64,000 nucleotides of DNA. Source: Planococcus maritimus. GTDB taxonomy: Bacteria; Bacillota; Bacilli; Bacillales_A; Planococcaceae. The notes under the pieces are model-generated. The model was given only the letters and a program-made list of their open reading frames with translations, made no database searches and was not told the DNA's origin. Both the position numbers and the translations under genes were made by a program. Shown piece after piece: positions 1 through 9,165 of the stretch (position 1 is the stretch's first letter; every line of letters starts with the position of its first letter). The stretch lies in contig NZ_CP016538.2 of the NCBI RefSeq assembly GCF_001687625.2, positions 1,642,501-1,706,500 on the forward strand, written 5' to 3'.

Positions 1-1
1 A

Positions 2-481
2 TCGCAAAACATTCCAATCATCGTGTTGGCGCCGCTGTTGGTCATTTGGTTCGGTTTCGGCGTCATGCCAAAATTGATCATTATTATACTCGTATGCTTT
101 TTTCCGATCACCATTGCCGCACTTGATGGATTTCGGCAGACGAGCAGTGAATTGCTGCATTATATGAAGATGGCTGGTGCTGATAGACGGCAGATTTTTT
201 GGAAACTGGAATGGCCGCATGCGATGCCGTCTATTTTTTCTGGCTTGAAAATTGCAGCGACCTACAGCGTTATGGGCGCTGTCATTTCCGAATGGCTTGG
301 GGCGCAAGAAGGCATTGGCGTTTATATGACGCTTGCCTCCTCGTCGTTTCGGACCACACAAGTATTTGTCGCGATCTTCTTGATTATGTGTTTGAGCATG
401 GTGTTTTTCGCAGCGATCGTGTTGCTCGAAAAGCGGTTCATCCGCTGGAACACGAACAGGGGAGGAGATTCGAATGGCTGA
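2..481 (+). CDS. ABC transporter permease, C-terminal part (ThiX/SsuC type)
   Basis: Open frame runs in from before the window; about 160 C-terminal residues remain. The first visible residues (QNIPIIVLAPLLVIWFGFG) are typical of inner-membrane permeases of the nitrate/taurine/HMP importer group. The EAA-loop region (A-G-A-D-R-R-Q-I-F-W-K-L) and at least three hydrophobic segments are present. The stop overlaps the next ATPase gene by 8 bases, so the two are translated as one unit. Substrate cannot be told from this fragment: a pyrimidine thiamine precursor or a sulfonate are both possible. The substrate-binding protein gene is presumably upstream, outside the window. Confidence 0.88.
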   Translation, partial: SQNIPIIVLAPLLVIWFGFGVMPKLIIIILVCFFPITIAALDGFRQTSSELLHYMKMAGADRRQIFWKLEWPHAMPSIFSGLKIAATYSVMGAVISEWLGAQEGIGVYMTLASSSFRTTQVFVAIFLIMCLSMVFFAAIVLLEKRFIRWNTNRGGDSNG

Positions 482-1217
482 ACTGATGATCGAACAATTG
501 ACGAAAAGCTTTGACGGGGCCGAAGTGCTCAAAGAGCTGTCGCTACACATCCAAGAAGATGAATTTGTCGCTGTGCTCGGTCCTTCCGGCAGCGGGAAAA
601 GCACTTTGTTCCATTTGATCGGCGGACTTTACGAACCGGATGAGGGAACGATTGCACTCGGTGGCGACAAGATCAACGGCCAAAAAGGGTCAGTCAGCTA
701 CATGCCTCAAAGCCCGTCCTTACTCCCGTGGCGGAGCATATTGGACAATGTCCTCTTGGGGGCGGAACTGGCGGGACGTAAAGATAAGGAAGCCGCCTTG
801 GAAATGATGGATAAAGCAGGGCTGTCTGGATACGAGCGGGCATACCCCCATCAATTATCGGGCGGGATGAAACAACGCGCTGCCTTTATCCGCAGTTTGT
901 TGAGCCCGCAGCCGCTCATTTTGCTGGACGAGCCGTTTTCGGCGCTGGATGAATTCACCCGCTCGGAAATGCAAAAATGGCTGCTTGATATTTGGCAAAG
1001 CAATAAACGATCGATTCTTTTTGTCACGCATAATATAGAAGAAGCTTTGTTTCTTGCAGACCGCATCCTGGTATTGTCGGAAAAACCTGCACGGGTCGTC
1101 GCCGAATTCCAGGTCGAATTCACGCGGCCAAGGGCAGAGGATATTACCTTGACTGAAGAGTTTCTGCAACACAAGAAGGAAATCTACAAAGTATTGAAGA
1201 AAGGGACAGGAGAATAA
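474..1217 (+). CDS. ABC transporter ATP-binding protein (ThiZ/SsuB type)
   Basis: A 247-residue nucleotide-binding subunit that powers the permease encoded just upstream. Walker A GPSGSGKST lies at residues 36-44, the signature LSGGMKQR starts at about 128, Walker B LILLDEP is at 148-154, and the switch His is in VTHNIEEA near 186. Length and motifs fit the SsuB/TauB/ThiZ group. The start at 474 has GGGGAGGAG upstream and overlaps the permease end by 8 bases. The small-solute import role is family knowledge; the exact substrate is unknown. Confidence 0.92.
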   Translation: MAELMIEQLTKSFDGAEVLKELSLHIQEDEFVAVLGPSGSGKSTLFHLIGGLYEPDEGTIALGGDKINGQKGSVSYMPQSPSLLPWRSILDNVLLGAELAGRKDKEAALEMMDKAGLSGYERAYPHQLSGGMKQRAAFIRSLLSPQPLILLDEPFSALDEFTRSEMQKWLLDIWQSNKRSILFVTHNIEEALFLADRILVLSEKPARVVAEFQVEFTRPRAEDITLTEEFLQHKKEIYKVLKKGTGE

Positions 1218-1269
1218 AACGATAAGCGTGCATAGCAATGATTTTTTGGATACAGGGGGAGGGCAAGTG

Positions 1270-2004
1270 ATGGAAACTTGGTTTGGTGCAAGATCCGATT
1301 ATCCGTTCACGCTTTTTTCCTCCAGCCATCTGATCGTTTTGGCCATCGCTTTGTGCGGATTTCTATTCGTGATTCTTTTCAAAAACACGCTATCCGCTAC
1401 AGGTGCCTTGTTTCAGCTATTGCGCTGGCTATTGTTCAGTGTCCTGATCCTCTCCGAAGTGTCTTATCAATACTGGGCGATCACCCACGGATTCTGGAGT
1501 TTTAACCGCTATATGCCACTCCATTTATGTGGAGTTGCTTCGGTCACTGCCATGATCGGCTTATGGACTTTGCGCCCATTCTGGATCCGCCTGTCCTTTT
1601 TTATCGGCTTCGCACCCGCCGCTTTAGCCCTCGTGACACCCGATATGCCTTATGATTATCAACACTTTCGCTTTTGGAAGTTTTTTGTCCATCACACGGT
1701 TATTGCCTGGGCTAGTTTGTTTTTGGCCGTGGCTTTTCCGAAATCCATCACGTGGCGTTCGGTTTTCACTGTCTATGGCCTGTTGCTGGCTTACGCTGCA
1801 CTCATCGGCTTCTGGGTTAATCCTTGGACGGAATCGAACTATCTTTACTTGTCGCAAAGGCCCACTAACGTCTCGCCGTTAGATTTTTTCGGTGACGGCC
1901 TGTGGTATTATTTGAATCTATGTCTAACTGCCTTATTATTGTTTGCGGCACAATACGGAATTTTTCACTGCTTAGTCCACAAAAAGCGAAATGCCACTAA
2001 ATAA
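1270..2004 (+). CDS. YwaF-like integral membrane protein (TIGR02206 family)
   Basis: About 244 residues with roughly seven hydrophobic helices. The pattern of aromatic residues and the central HLCGVASV segment resemble the TIGR02206/YwaF membrane family, whose function is unknown. The frame is open from a GTG at 1228, but GGGGGAGGG at 1255-1263 sets the ATG at 1270 as the better start. It follows the ABC ATPase by about 50 bases and may be read through from it. No catalytic motif is visible. Family assignment is moderately sure; function is not known. Confidence 0.72.
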   Translation: METWFGARSDYPFTLFSSSHLIVLAIALCGFLFVILFKNTLSATGALFQLLRWLLFSVLILSEVSYQYWAITHGFWSFNRYMPLHLCGVASVTAMIGLWTLRPFWIRLSFFIGFAPAALALVTPDMPYDYQHFRFWKFFVHHTVIAWASLFLAVAFPKSITWRSVFTVYGLLLAYAALIGFWVNPWTESNYLYLSQRPTNVSPLDFFGDGLWYYLNLCLTALLLFAAQYGIFHCLVHKKRNATK

Positions 2005-2014
2005 GCGCTGCCTG

Positions 2015-2050
2015 GCCGCCGACTGGAAACCTTTCTATTTGGCGGCTTTT
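2015..2050 (+). terminator. Probable intrinsic terminator after the YwaF-like gene
   Basis: GCCGCC (2015-2020) pairs with GGCGGC (2041-2046), followed by a short T run. The long loop makes it a moderate candidate. Confidence 0.5.
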
Positions 2051-2120
2051 GTCTGTCCAAAAAAGGACTATTTGCACAGATAGAGAATACAAAGAGAACG
2101 GGACGGAAGGGGGAGTGAGC

Positions 2121-3575
2121 ATGGATTGGGTACTGATCATGAGCTGGACATTAAATTCGGTGTTGCTGCTAAACGTTGCACTTGCCATTGTCATCATCTT
2201 CAACGAACGACGTGACGCAGGTGCAGCTTGGGCCTGGTTATTGATCTTGTTCTTTTTGCCAGTTATCGGTTTTGTGGTTTATTTGTTTTTCGGCAGGCAT
2301 TTGACCGACAATAATTTCTATAATTTGAGTGAAGATGAACAGTCTTATTATTCCCGCCAAGTCTATTCGCAAGTCAGCCGCATCGAAGCGGGGGAAGCGG
2401 AATACGATGAGGAACTCTTGAAGAAGTATAGCCAATTGCTGGTCATGAACTTGCAGTCCACCCGGTCGCTCGTGAGCTTTTATAACGAAACTCGCGTGTT
2501 TTCGGACGGGCATGAGAAATTTGATACCTTGATTGAGGATATTGGGAAAGCACGAGAAGAAGTCAACGTCCAATACTATATCATCAAGCGGGATGCACTC
2601 GGCCAGCGGCTTTTCGATGCCTTGCTCGAACGGGCCAAGGCAGGGGTCAAAGTTCGGCTGCTGTATGATGCTGTCGGATCCAAAAGCTTGAAGCAATCGG
2701 ATTTCACCGAATTGATCGAACATGGCGGTGAAGTAGAGATTTTCTTCCCGCCTGCTCTTGGTCGGATCAACTTACGGGTCAATAACCGGAATCACCGCAA
2801 AGTGTGCATTATCGATGGGAAAGTCGGCTATATTGGGGGCTTCAACGTTGGAACGGAATACTTGGGGGAAGTGAAAAAATTCGGCTATTGGCGGGATGTC
2901 CACTTGCGTATCGAAGGGGACGTGGTCCATCATCTGCAGGGCCGTTTTATCTTGGATTGGAACTATGCCAATAACTACACCAGTCGAGAAGATATTTTTT
3001 GTTTTCCTCCTCATGGCATTAAGCATTATTCACCGATGCAAGTGGTCACGAGCGGGCCGAATTCCCAAACCGAGCATTTGAAGAATATGATGATCAAAAT
3101 GATTGCCTCCGCCAAACGTGAAATTTATATCCAAACGCCTTATTTCATTCCGGATAAAAGTTTTATGGATGCTTGCAAGATGGCTTTATTGAGTGGTGTG
3201 AAAATGCATATCATGATACCCGGCAAACCTGACCATCCGTTTGTCATGTGGGGATCCTGGTCATTCCTTGGCGAATTGCTCGATTACGGAGCGGATGTCT
3301 ATCTCTATGACCGTGGCTTTTTGCATGCCAAAACCTTGACGGTTGACGGGGAGATTGCAACGGTTGGAACAACGAACTTGGATGCCCGCAGTTTTCGTTT
3401 AAACTTCGAAATCAATGCGCTGGTGTTTAATCGGCGGGTAGCGTTGGAGCTGGAATCTTTGTTTGAGTCCGATACGGCCGATTGCCGGAAACTGACGAAA
3501 GAGTTCTATGCAGCACGTAATTGGACCATCAAGCTGAGAGAAGGGTTTGCCCGCTTGCTGAGCCCGATTTTGTGA
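2121..3575 (+). CDS. cls: Cardiolipin synthase (phospholipase D family)
   Basis: A 484-residue membrane enzyme that joins two phosphatidylglycerols into cardiolipin and glycerol. Two N-terminal transmembrane helices (about 5-25 and 35-55) precede two phospholipase D domains. HKD motif 1 starts at His225 (HRKVCIIDGK) and motif 2 at His402 (HAKTLTVDGE), each followed by the usual Gly/Asn positions. The length fits bacterial ClsA-type enzymes. The frame is open from 2049 (TTG), but AAGGGGGAG at 2107-2115 points to the ATG at 2121. It appears to be monocistronic, closed by a strong terminator. Confidence 0.95.
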   Translation: MDWVLIMSWTLNSVLLLNVALAIVIIFNERRDAGAAWAWLLILFFLPVIGFVVYLFFGRHLTDNNFYNLSEDEQSYYSRQVYSQVSRIEAGEAEYDEELLKKYSQLLVMNLQSTRSLVSFYNETRVFSDGHEKFDTLIEDIGKAREEVNVQYYIIKRDALGQRLFDALLERAKAGVKVRLLYDAVGSKSLKQSDFTELIEHGGEVEIFFPPALGRINLRVNNRNHRKVCIIDGKVGYIGGFNVGTEYLGEVKKFGYWRDVHLRIEGDVVHHLQGRFILDWNYANNYTSREDIFCFPPHGIKHYSPMQVVTSGPNSQTEHLKNMMIKMIASAKREIYIQTPYFIPDKSFMDACKMALLSGVKMHIMIPGKPDHPFVMWGSWSFLGELLDYGADVYLYDRGFLHAKTLTVDGEIATVGTTNLDARSFRLNFEINALVFNRRVALELESLFESDTADCRKLTKEFYAARNWTIKLREGFARLLSPIL

Positions 3576-3593
3576 TTTATTTTATTGAATGAA

Positions 3594-3629
3594 AAAAAAA
3601 GCTGGAGCCATTGGGTTCCAGCTTTTTTT
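3594..3629. terminator. Bidirectional intrinsic terminator
   Basis: GCTGGAGCC (3601-3609) pairs with GGTTCCAGC (3614-3622), flanked by an A run and a T run. It serves both cls and the convergent regulator gene. Confidence 0.85.
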
Positions 3630-3638
3630 CGTTATTGT

Positions 3639-4490
3639 CTATAACCGTTTTTGCGACATGGCTTCCCGCATATGGCGGAGTGCCACTTTGCCTTCGTCTC
3701 CGCGGGCGATCATAACATTCGTATAAAGCGCGTCAATCAAGCTGAGCTGGGCGATGCGGGAGGCGAGGGCTTCTGAGCGAAAATCTGTCTCTTCCGATAA
3801 GGTGTACAACACGATATCCGCCTCTTTGGATAAAGGCGATTTTGCGAAATTGGTCATGCAGATAATCGTCACTTCTTTTTCTTTCAGGACGTGAAGCACT
3901 TCAAGCACATCACGCGTGCTGCCGGAATGGGAGATGACGATGGCGACGTCACCCTTTGATAGTTGTGATGCAGACATAAGCTGCAAGTGGGCGTCCATAT
4001 TCATCGCAACATGAAGGCCGAGGCGAACGAACTTATGGTAGCCGTCCATGGCAATCATCGCGGACCCACCGTTGCCGAAGAATTCAATCTTACGCGCAGA
4101 TAGCAATGCGTCGACCGCTTGCTTTAATGCGTCTTCATCCATGATCTGCAACGTATCTTCAAGCGTCTTGATGTTCGAGCGGAAGACTTTTTCCGCGACC
4201 GTCTTGACTTCGTCGCCTTCTTCAATCTGTTCATGGATGTCTTTTAACGGTGCCACGACTTCAGCGGCGAGTGCGATTTTAAACGCTTGAAAGCCTTTAA
4301 AGCCAAGCCGCTGGCAGAAACGGAAGACCGTGGATTCTGCAAGACCGAGCTCGTCAGCGATTTGGTTGATCGTCAAATGGATGATGTTACGGGGATCATT
4401 CAAAATGTAATCGGCGATTTTCTTTTCTTTCTCACTGAAATTCCGGTAACTGCCACGGATGGCCGGTAATGCAAATTGTGGTTGTTTCAT
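3639..4490 (-). CDS. RpiR/MurR-family transcriptional regulator of gluconate genes
   Basis: 283 residues: an N-terminal helix-turn-helix of the RpiR type (about 1-77; LGLAESTVFRFCQRLGFKGF is the recognition region) and a C-terminal SIS sugar-phosphate-binding domain (about 110-250; FGNGGSAMIAMD and SHSGSTRDV). It is transcribed away from the gluconate operon, so 6-phosphogluconate or gluconate is the likely effector (inference). B. subtilis uses a GntR-family repressor for the same job, so the regulator type differs here. ATG at 4490 with an AGAGG site upstream. Confidence 0.92.
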   Translation of the reverse strand: MKQPQFALPAIRGSYRNFSEKEKKIADYILNDPRNIIHLTINQIADELGLAESTVFRFCQRLGFKGFQAFKIALAAEVVAPLKDIHEQIEEGDEVKTVAEKVFRSNIKTLEDTLQIMDEDALKQAVDALLSARKIEFFGNGGSAMIAMDGYHKFVRLGLHVAMNMDAHLQLMSASQLSKGDVAIVISHSGSTRDVLEVLHVLKEKEVTIICMTNFAKSPLSKEADIVLYTLSEETDFRSEALASRIAQLSLIDALYTNVMIARGDEGKVALRHMREAMSQKRL

Positions 4491-4545
4491 TCTGCCACGC
4501 CTCTTTCTATTACTAGAATTATTTTATATTTCTATCATAACACGC

Positions 4546-4573
4546 TTGCATGTGGAAAAATATTTGATATACT
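4546..4573 (+). promoter_or_regulatory. Sigma-A promoter of the gluconate operon
   Basis: The -35 TTGCAT (4546-4551) and -10 TATACT (4568-4573) are separated by 16 bases, upstream of the gnd Shine-Dalgarno AGGAGG (4608-4613). Confidence 0.75.
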
Positions 4574-4595
4574 GAATTTATTAAGGAAAAATATT
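4554..4595. promoter_or_regulatory. Candidate RpiR operator: 11-bp direct repeat
   Basis: GGAAAAATATT occurs exactly twice, at 4554-4564 and 4585-4595, 31 bases start to start, about three helical turns. The first copy sits in the promoter spacer and the second just past the start point, which suits repression. Binding by the adjacent RpiR protein is inferred. Confidence 0.55.
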
Positions 4596-4620
4596 CTTTT
4601 ATTCTACAGGAGGTTTTACA

Positions 4621-5502
4621 ATGGAAATTGGAATTATCGGCTTGGGCAAGATGGGGAAAAATCTTGCGCTTAATTTAACAGACCATGGGCATACGGTAAT
4701 AGGGCATGATGCGAACGCTACAGAAGTAAGCGGTTTCAAGACAGTTGGCTCACTCGAAGAGATGGTACAGAATTTGCAGGCGCCACGCACCGTATGGTTG
4801 ATGGTACCAGCAGGAGAGATTACGGAGTCAGTCATCGCACAATTGGTGCCGCTTTTGGATAAAGGCGATGCAATCATTGACGGTGGCAACTCGAACTACA
4901 AAGAATCGGTGCGACGCGCTGAGGAATTGAAAGCGAACGGAATTTATTTCTTCGACTGCGGAACAAGCGGTGGAACAGAAGGTGCTCGCCATGGAATTTG
5001 CGCGATGATCGGCGGAGACGAAGAAAGATTCAACGACATCGAACCTCTCTTCCGTGATATCTCAGTCGAAGGCGGTTATCTATATGCCGGGAAATCCGGA
5101 AGCGGACATTTCATGAAAATGATCCATAATGGCATCGAGTACGGCATGATGCAGTCGATTGCGGAAGGTTTTGACATTCTCCACAAAAGCGATTTCGATT
5201 ACGACTATGAAAAAGTTGCTGGCGTCTGGAACAACGGCTCCATTATCAGTTCCTATTTAATGGGCTTAACACAAAACGCTTTCTCGAAAGATGAAAAACT
5301 CGATGGCATCAAAGGGGTCATGAACTCGTCAGGTGAAGGGAAATGGACAGTAGAAACAGCGCTCGACTTAAATGTGCCAGCACCGGTTATCACCATGTCG
5401 CTAATGATGCGCTATCGTTCACTTGAAGACGATACGTTTACAGGAAAAGTAGTCGCTGCACTTCGCAACGAATTCGGCGGCCACGCAGTCGTTAAAAAAT
5501 AA
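4621..5502 (+). CDS. gnd: 6-phosphogluconate dehydrogenase, decarboxylating, short form
   Basis: 293 residues; oxidises 6-phosphogluconate to ribulose 5-phosphate and CO2. It is the short form (YqeC/GndA-like, about 300 residues), not the 470-residue form. The Rossmann motif GLGKMGKN is at 7-14; DGGNSNY, the GTSGGTEGARHG substrate loop and the KMIHNGIEYG catalytic helix (Lys/Asn) are intact. Short-form enzymes are often NAD-dependent (family knowledge). AGGAGG lies 7 bases before the ATG. First gene of the gluconate operon, so it removes the product of the kinase two genes downstream. Confidence 0.93.
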   Translation: MEIGIIGLGKMGKNLALNLTDHGHTVIGHDANATEVSGFKTVGSLEEMVQNLQAPRTVWLMVPAGEITESVIAQLVPLLDKGDAIIDGGNSNYKESVRRAEELKANGIYFFDCGTSGGTEGARHGICAMIGGDEERFNDIEPLFRDISVEGGYLYAGKSGSGHFMKMIHNGIEYGMMQSIAEGFDILHKSDFDYDYEKVAGVWNNGSIISSYLMGLTQNAFSKDEKLDGIKGVMNSSGEGKWTVETALDLNVPAPVITMSLMMRYRSLEDDTFTGKVVAALRNEFGGHAVVKK

Positions 5503-5532
5503 ACTATTGCTTATCTGACAGGGGGAAATGAA

Positions 5533-6876
5533 ATGGACGGTTCAACATTGATTATCATCGCGGTTGCGAGTATTTTCGTTTTACTATTTTTGGTTATGCG
5601 AACGAAACTGCACGCGTTTGTCGCGTTATTATTGGTAAGTTTACTGCTCGGTATCGCAGCGGGTATGCCGCTTGGGGATGTCATTCAATCGATTCAAAGC
5701 GGTATGGGCGGAACACTCGGCTTTGTCGCAGTAGTCGTCGGACTAGGCGCTATGTTCGGGAAGATGCTTGAAGTTTCTGGCGGCGCTGAACGCTTAGCAG
5801 CCACATTGATCGCAAAATTCGGGGAAGATAAAGCACCGTGGGCTCTTGGTGTAACAGGTTTTATCGTAGCCATTCCTGTATTCTTCGATGTCGGCTTCAT
5901 CATTTTGGTACCAATTGTTTACAGCTTGGCAAAGAAAACCGGCAAATCGCTATTGCATTACGGGATTCCGCTACTAGCGGGTCTTGCGGTAACGCATAGT
6001 TTCATCCCACCGACTCCAGGGCCGATTGCGGTTGCAGAATTGGTCGGAGCAGAACTTGGCTGGGTTATCCTGTTCGGGGTGCTTGCAGGGATTCCATCCA
6101 TGATTTTAGCCGGTCCATTATTCGGCCGTTTTATTGGTAAGCGTATCCATTTAACAATTCCAGATTATATGGATATTAAAGAACAGGAATACGATAAGGA
6201 ATTGCCAAGCTTTAGCATGATCATTTCCTTGATTTTGATTCCGCTTGTGTTGATTCTCTTCAACACCTTGTCAGCTGTCATCTTGGAGGAAGGCAATCAA
6301 ATTCGCGAAATTTTGACTTTCCTTGGCCATCCGTTCGTTGCTTTGACGATCGCTACGATCTTGACATTTTTCTTCCTCGGCACACGCCGCGGGTATTCGC
6401 GCCAAGAAGTTCAAGACATTGCAACAAAAGCGCTGGAACCTGCAGGGATTATTATCCTTGTCACAGGAGCTGGTGGCGTATTCAAACAAGTGCTGATCGA
6501 CTCTGGTGTCGGCGATGTGCTTGGTGAAATGATGGGCGACTCGGCGCTTCCGCCGATTGTGCTAGCATTCTTGATCGCTTCCGCGGTCCGTGTGGCGCAA
6601 GGTTCTGCGACGGTTTCCATGGTAACGGCTGCAGGATTGATCGCACCGCTTCTGGAAATTACCGGTACGACCGGCCCGGCACTTGGTTTGATCGTTATTG
6701 CCATTGCTGCAGGTGCAACTGTCTTGTCACACGTAAACGATTCCGGCTTTTGGCTCGTTAACCGTTACTTCGGGATGAGCGTGAAAGATACCTTGAAATC
6801 CTGGACCATGATGGAAACCATCATCGGCCTCACCGGATTCGTGGTAGTATTGATTTTGAGTTTCTTTATCACATGA
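5533..6876 (+). CDS. gntP: Gluconate:H+ symporter, GntP family
   Basis: 447 residues with 12 or more hydrophobic helices, a standard GntP length. Family segments include ITGFIVAIPVFFDVGFIIL-like and HSFIPPTPGPIAVA-like regions and the C-terminal HVNDSGFWLVNRYFG motif. It imports gluconate with protons across the membrane and feeds the gluconokinase encoded next. It lies 30 bases after gnd with AGGGGGAAATGAA upstream of the ATG. Some GntP members carry other sugar acids, but the kinase and dehydrogenase neighbours support gluconate. Confidence 0.93.
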   Translation: MDGSTLIIIAVASIFVLLFLVMRTKLHAFVALLLVSLLLGIAAGMPLGDVIQSIQSGMGGTLGFVAVVVGLGAMFGKMLEVSGGAERLAATLIAKFGEDKAPWALGVTGFIVAIPVFFDVGFIILVPIVYSLAKKTGKSLLHYGIPLLAGLAVTHSFIPPTPGPIAVAELVGAELGWVILFGVLAGIPSMILAGPLFGRFIGKRIHLTIPDYMDIKEQEYDKELPSFSMIISLILIPLVLILFNTLSAVILEEGNQIREILTFLGHPFVALTIATILTFFFLGTRRGYSRQEVQDIATKALEPAGIIILVTGAGGVFKQVLIDSGVGDVLGEMMGDSALPPIVLAFLIASAVRVAQGSATVSMVTAAGLIAPLLEITGTTGPALGLIVIAIAAGATVLSHVNDSGFWLVNRYFGMSVKDTLKSWTMMETIIGLTGFVVVLILSFFIT

Positions 6877-6883
6877 TTGCAGC

Positions 6884-6915
6884 AAAAAGAAAAAGGGATT
6901 CTCCTTTTTCTTTTT
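6884..6915 (+). terminator. Intercistronic hairpin between gntP and gntK
   Basis: A perfect 13-bp stem (6884-6896 with 6903-6915) and six-base loop, almost all A:T. The 3' arm doubles as a T tract. It may be a partial terminator or an mRNA stability element that lowers gntK output. Confidence 0.6.
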
Positions 6916-6939
6916 CTGTTATAAGGAAGGAAGAAAAAC

Positions 6940-8484
6940 ATGCCTGAACAATCCTATTATTTAGGGGTCGATATAGGGACCACTTCCACTAAAGCTGTAT
7001 TATTCAATAAAGCTGGACAGATTAAGGATAGCCATACGGTGTTCTATCCTTTGCACACACCGAACCAATTGACCGCTGAACAGGATCCGGAAGAAATATT
7101 CCGTGCAGTTTTAACGGCTGTCCGCGAAACTTTGAGAAAAAGCGAAATCACCCAAGAGTCTTTAAAGCTGTTGTCATTTAGTTCGGCGATGCACAGTTTG
7201 ATCGCTGTGGATGCTGAAGGCGAACTATTGACCAATAGCATCACTTGGGCAGACACCAGAAGCTCGAAACATGCAAAGCACATCAAAGACAATCTGAACG
7301 GACACGATATCTATTTGCGGACGGGTACACCGATCCATGCCATGTCGCCGTTATCTAAATTATTGTGGCTATCAGACGAAAAACCGGAAATTTGCCAGCA
7401 GACCGCGAAGTTCATCAGCATTAAAAGCTATGTTTTCCACAAGTTCTTCGGGGAATATGTCGAAGACCATTCCATCGCTTCCGCAACCGGCTTGTTCAAT
7501 CTCGAAAAGCTCGATTGGGACCAAGGCGCACTGGATGTGTCTTGTGTAACGACCGATAAACTTCCGCGATTGGTACCAACGACTGAACAATTCACAGGCG
7601 TCGCATCAGAATTCGCTGCATTCATGGGCATCCGGGAAGACGTCCCGTTTGTTATTGGTGCCAGTGATGGCGTGTTGGCCAACCTTGGTGTTAATGCCAT
7701 TGACCCCGGCGTCATTGCAGTGACCATCGGGACGAGTGGTGCCATCCGCACGGTGTCTCCGGTGCCGAAAACCGACCCGAAAGAACGCACTTTCTGTTAT
7801 GTATTAACCGAAAACCATTGGGTCATCGGTGGGCCCGTCAATAACGGCGGCATCATTTTACGCTGGCTGCGCGATGAATTCGCGTCATCCGAAGTGGAAA
7901 CGGCGAAGCGTCTCGGGATTGATACGTACGATGTGTTGACAAAAATCGCCGCTACCGTTAAACCAGGAGCCGACGGATTATTATTCCACCCTTATTTAAC
8001 AGGGGAACGGGCACCGCTATGGGATGCCAATGCCAGGGGCTCATTTTTTGGCCTCAGTATCCATCACCAGAAACAGCATATGATTCGCGCGGTACTCGAA
8101 GGCATCGTCTTCAACTTGTACACTGTGCTTCTCGCTGTAGAAGAATTGACGGGAGAACCGGCAAGCATACAAGCATCCGGCGGGTTTGCCCGCTCTGAGT
8201 TATGGCGCCAGTTGTTGGCCGATGTCTTCGATAAGCCGGTCGTCATTCCGGAAAGCTTCGAAAGTCCTTGTCTCGGGGCCATCGTGCTTGGGATGTATGC
8301 GACTGGAGAGATCGAGGATTTCAGCATTGTCTCCGAAATGATCGGCAGCACCCATACTCATCATCCGGAAGCGGAAGCAAGCACGATTTACCGCGAACTG
8401 CTCCCGATTTATATTCGCTTATCGCGATTGCTGACAGAGGAATACGAAAGCATTTCTGATTTTCAGCGCAAGCATATGCAATAA
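6940..8484 (+). CDS. gntK: Gluconokinase, FGGY family
   Basis: 514 residues; phosphorylates gluconate with ATP to 6-phosphogluconate in the cytosol. FGGY carbohydrate kinase fold: N-terminal phosphate loop VDIGTTSTK near residues 10-18, WADTR near 105, the ATP-domain motif TIGTSGAIR, and the C-terminal signature region with QASGGFARSELWRQLLADVF. Length fits B. subtilis GntK. Last gene of the operon, 63 bases after gntP and behind the hairpin; an AAGGAAGG site precedes the ATG. Together with gntP and gnd it forms a full entry route into the pentose phosphate pathway. Confidence 0.95.
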   Translation: MPEQSYYLGVDIGTTSTKAVLFNKAGQIKDSHTVFYPLHTPNQLTAEQDPEEIFRAVLTAVRETLRKSEITQESLKLLSFSSAMHSLIAVDAEGELLTNSITWADTRSSKHAKHIKDNLNGHDIYLRTGTPIHAMSPLSKLLWLSDEKPEICQQTAKFISIKSYVFHKFFGEYVEDHSIASATGLFNLEKLDWDQGALDVSCVTTDKLPRLVPTTEQFTGVASEFAAFMGIREDVPFVIGASDGVLANLGVNAIDPGVIAVTIGTSGAIRTVSPVPKTDPKERTFCYVLTENHWVIGGPVNNGGIILRWLRDEFASSEVETAKRLGIDTYDVLTKIAATVKPGADGLLFHPYLTGERAPLWDANARGSFFGLSIHHQKQHMIRAVLEGIVFNLYTVLLAVEELTGEPASIQASGGFARSELWRQLLADVFDKPVVIPESFESPCLGAIVLGMYATGEIEDFSIVSEMIGSTHTHHPEAEASTIYRELLPIYIRLSRLLTEEYESISDFQRKHMQ

Positions 8485-8489
8485 CAAGA

Positions 8490-8520
8490 AAACCCGAAGC
8501 TCAGTGGCTTCGGGTTTTTC
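8490..8520 (+). terminator. Intrinsic terminator of the gluconate operon
   Basis: AACCCGAAGC pairs with GCTTCGGGTT around a TCAGTG loop, followed by T residues. Confidence 0.85.
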
Positions 8521-8679
8521 TAATTGCTTGATTCATTTTCGTTGTGGAGCGCACCTTTCTCTTTGTAGGAAAGTTCTGATAACGCAGCAAAATTGAAGGC
8601 GCTTTTGATATACTAATATTTACAAGTACAGGTGGTTGCTGGGGGGCAATGGTTACCAGCATCTACAATTGGAGGCGCT

Positions 8680-9165
8680 ATGAAACTCGTATTATTATTT
8701 GGCCCGCAAGCAGTCGGCAAAATGACAGTGGGGCAGGAATTGGCTAAGCTCACGCCCTTAAAACTACTTCACAATCACATGACGATCGACTTGCTGCATC
8801 CTTTCTTTGGCTTTAGCGAAGACACATGGCGAATCTCCACTATCATCCGGGAAGAAATTTTTAAAGCGGCCGTTAAAAGTGAATTAGAGGGCATCATTTT
8901 CACCTTCGTCTGGTCATTCGAGTCACAGAGGGATTGGGAGTTCGTGAGCCATGTCCGCTCTATTTTTGAAGAAGCAGGTGGAGAAGTCTATTTCGTGGAA
9001 CTGGAAGCACAACAGAGTGAACGTTTGCTACGAAACCAAACGCCTCATCGTCTCGCACATAAAACAACAAAGCGCAATATCGCAGAATCCGAAGCCCATT
9101 TAATCGAAACACATAAAATGCACCGGTTCAACTCTTGGCCTAATGAAATCCGAGAACAAAATTAA
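8680..9165 (+). pseudogene. AAA/shikimate-kinase-like P-loop kinase, C-terminus cut by in-frame stop
   Basis: 161 residues to the first stop. The P-loop GPQAVGKMT is at 8-16, followed by the HNHMTIDLL segment seen in small AAA/shikimate-kinase-like proteins. The start is ATG 8680 behind GGAGGC (8671). After TAA at 9163-9165 the same frame stays open for 23 more codons to TAG at 9235-9237. That stretch (LRIDNTQLDAEAVAKMIKDRF) reads like the usual family end, IDNT...AEEVA..I...F. A single-base change such as TAT to TAA would explain it. The P-loop is intact, so a shortened protein could still work. Substrate unknown. Confidence 0.7.
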
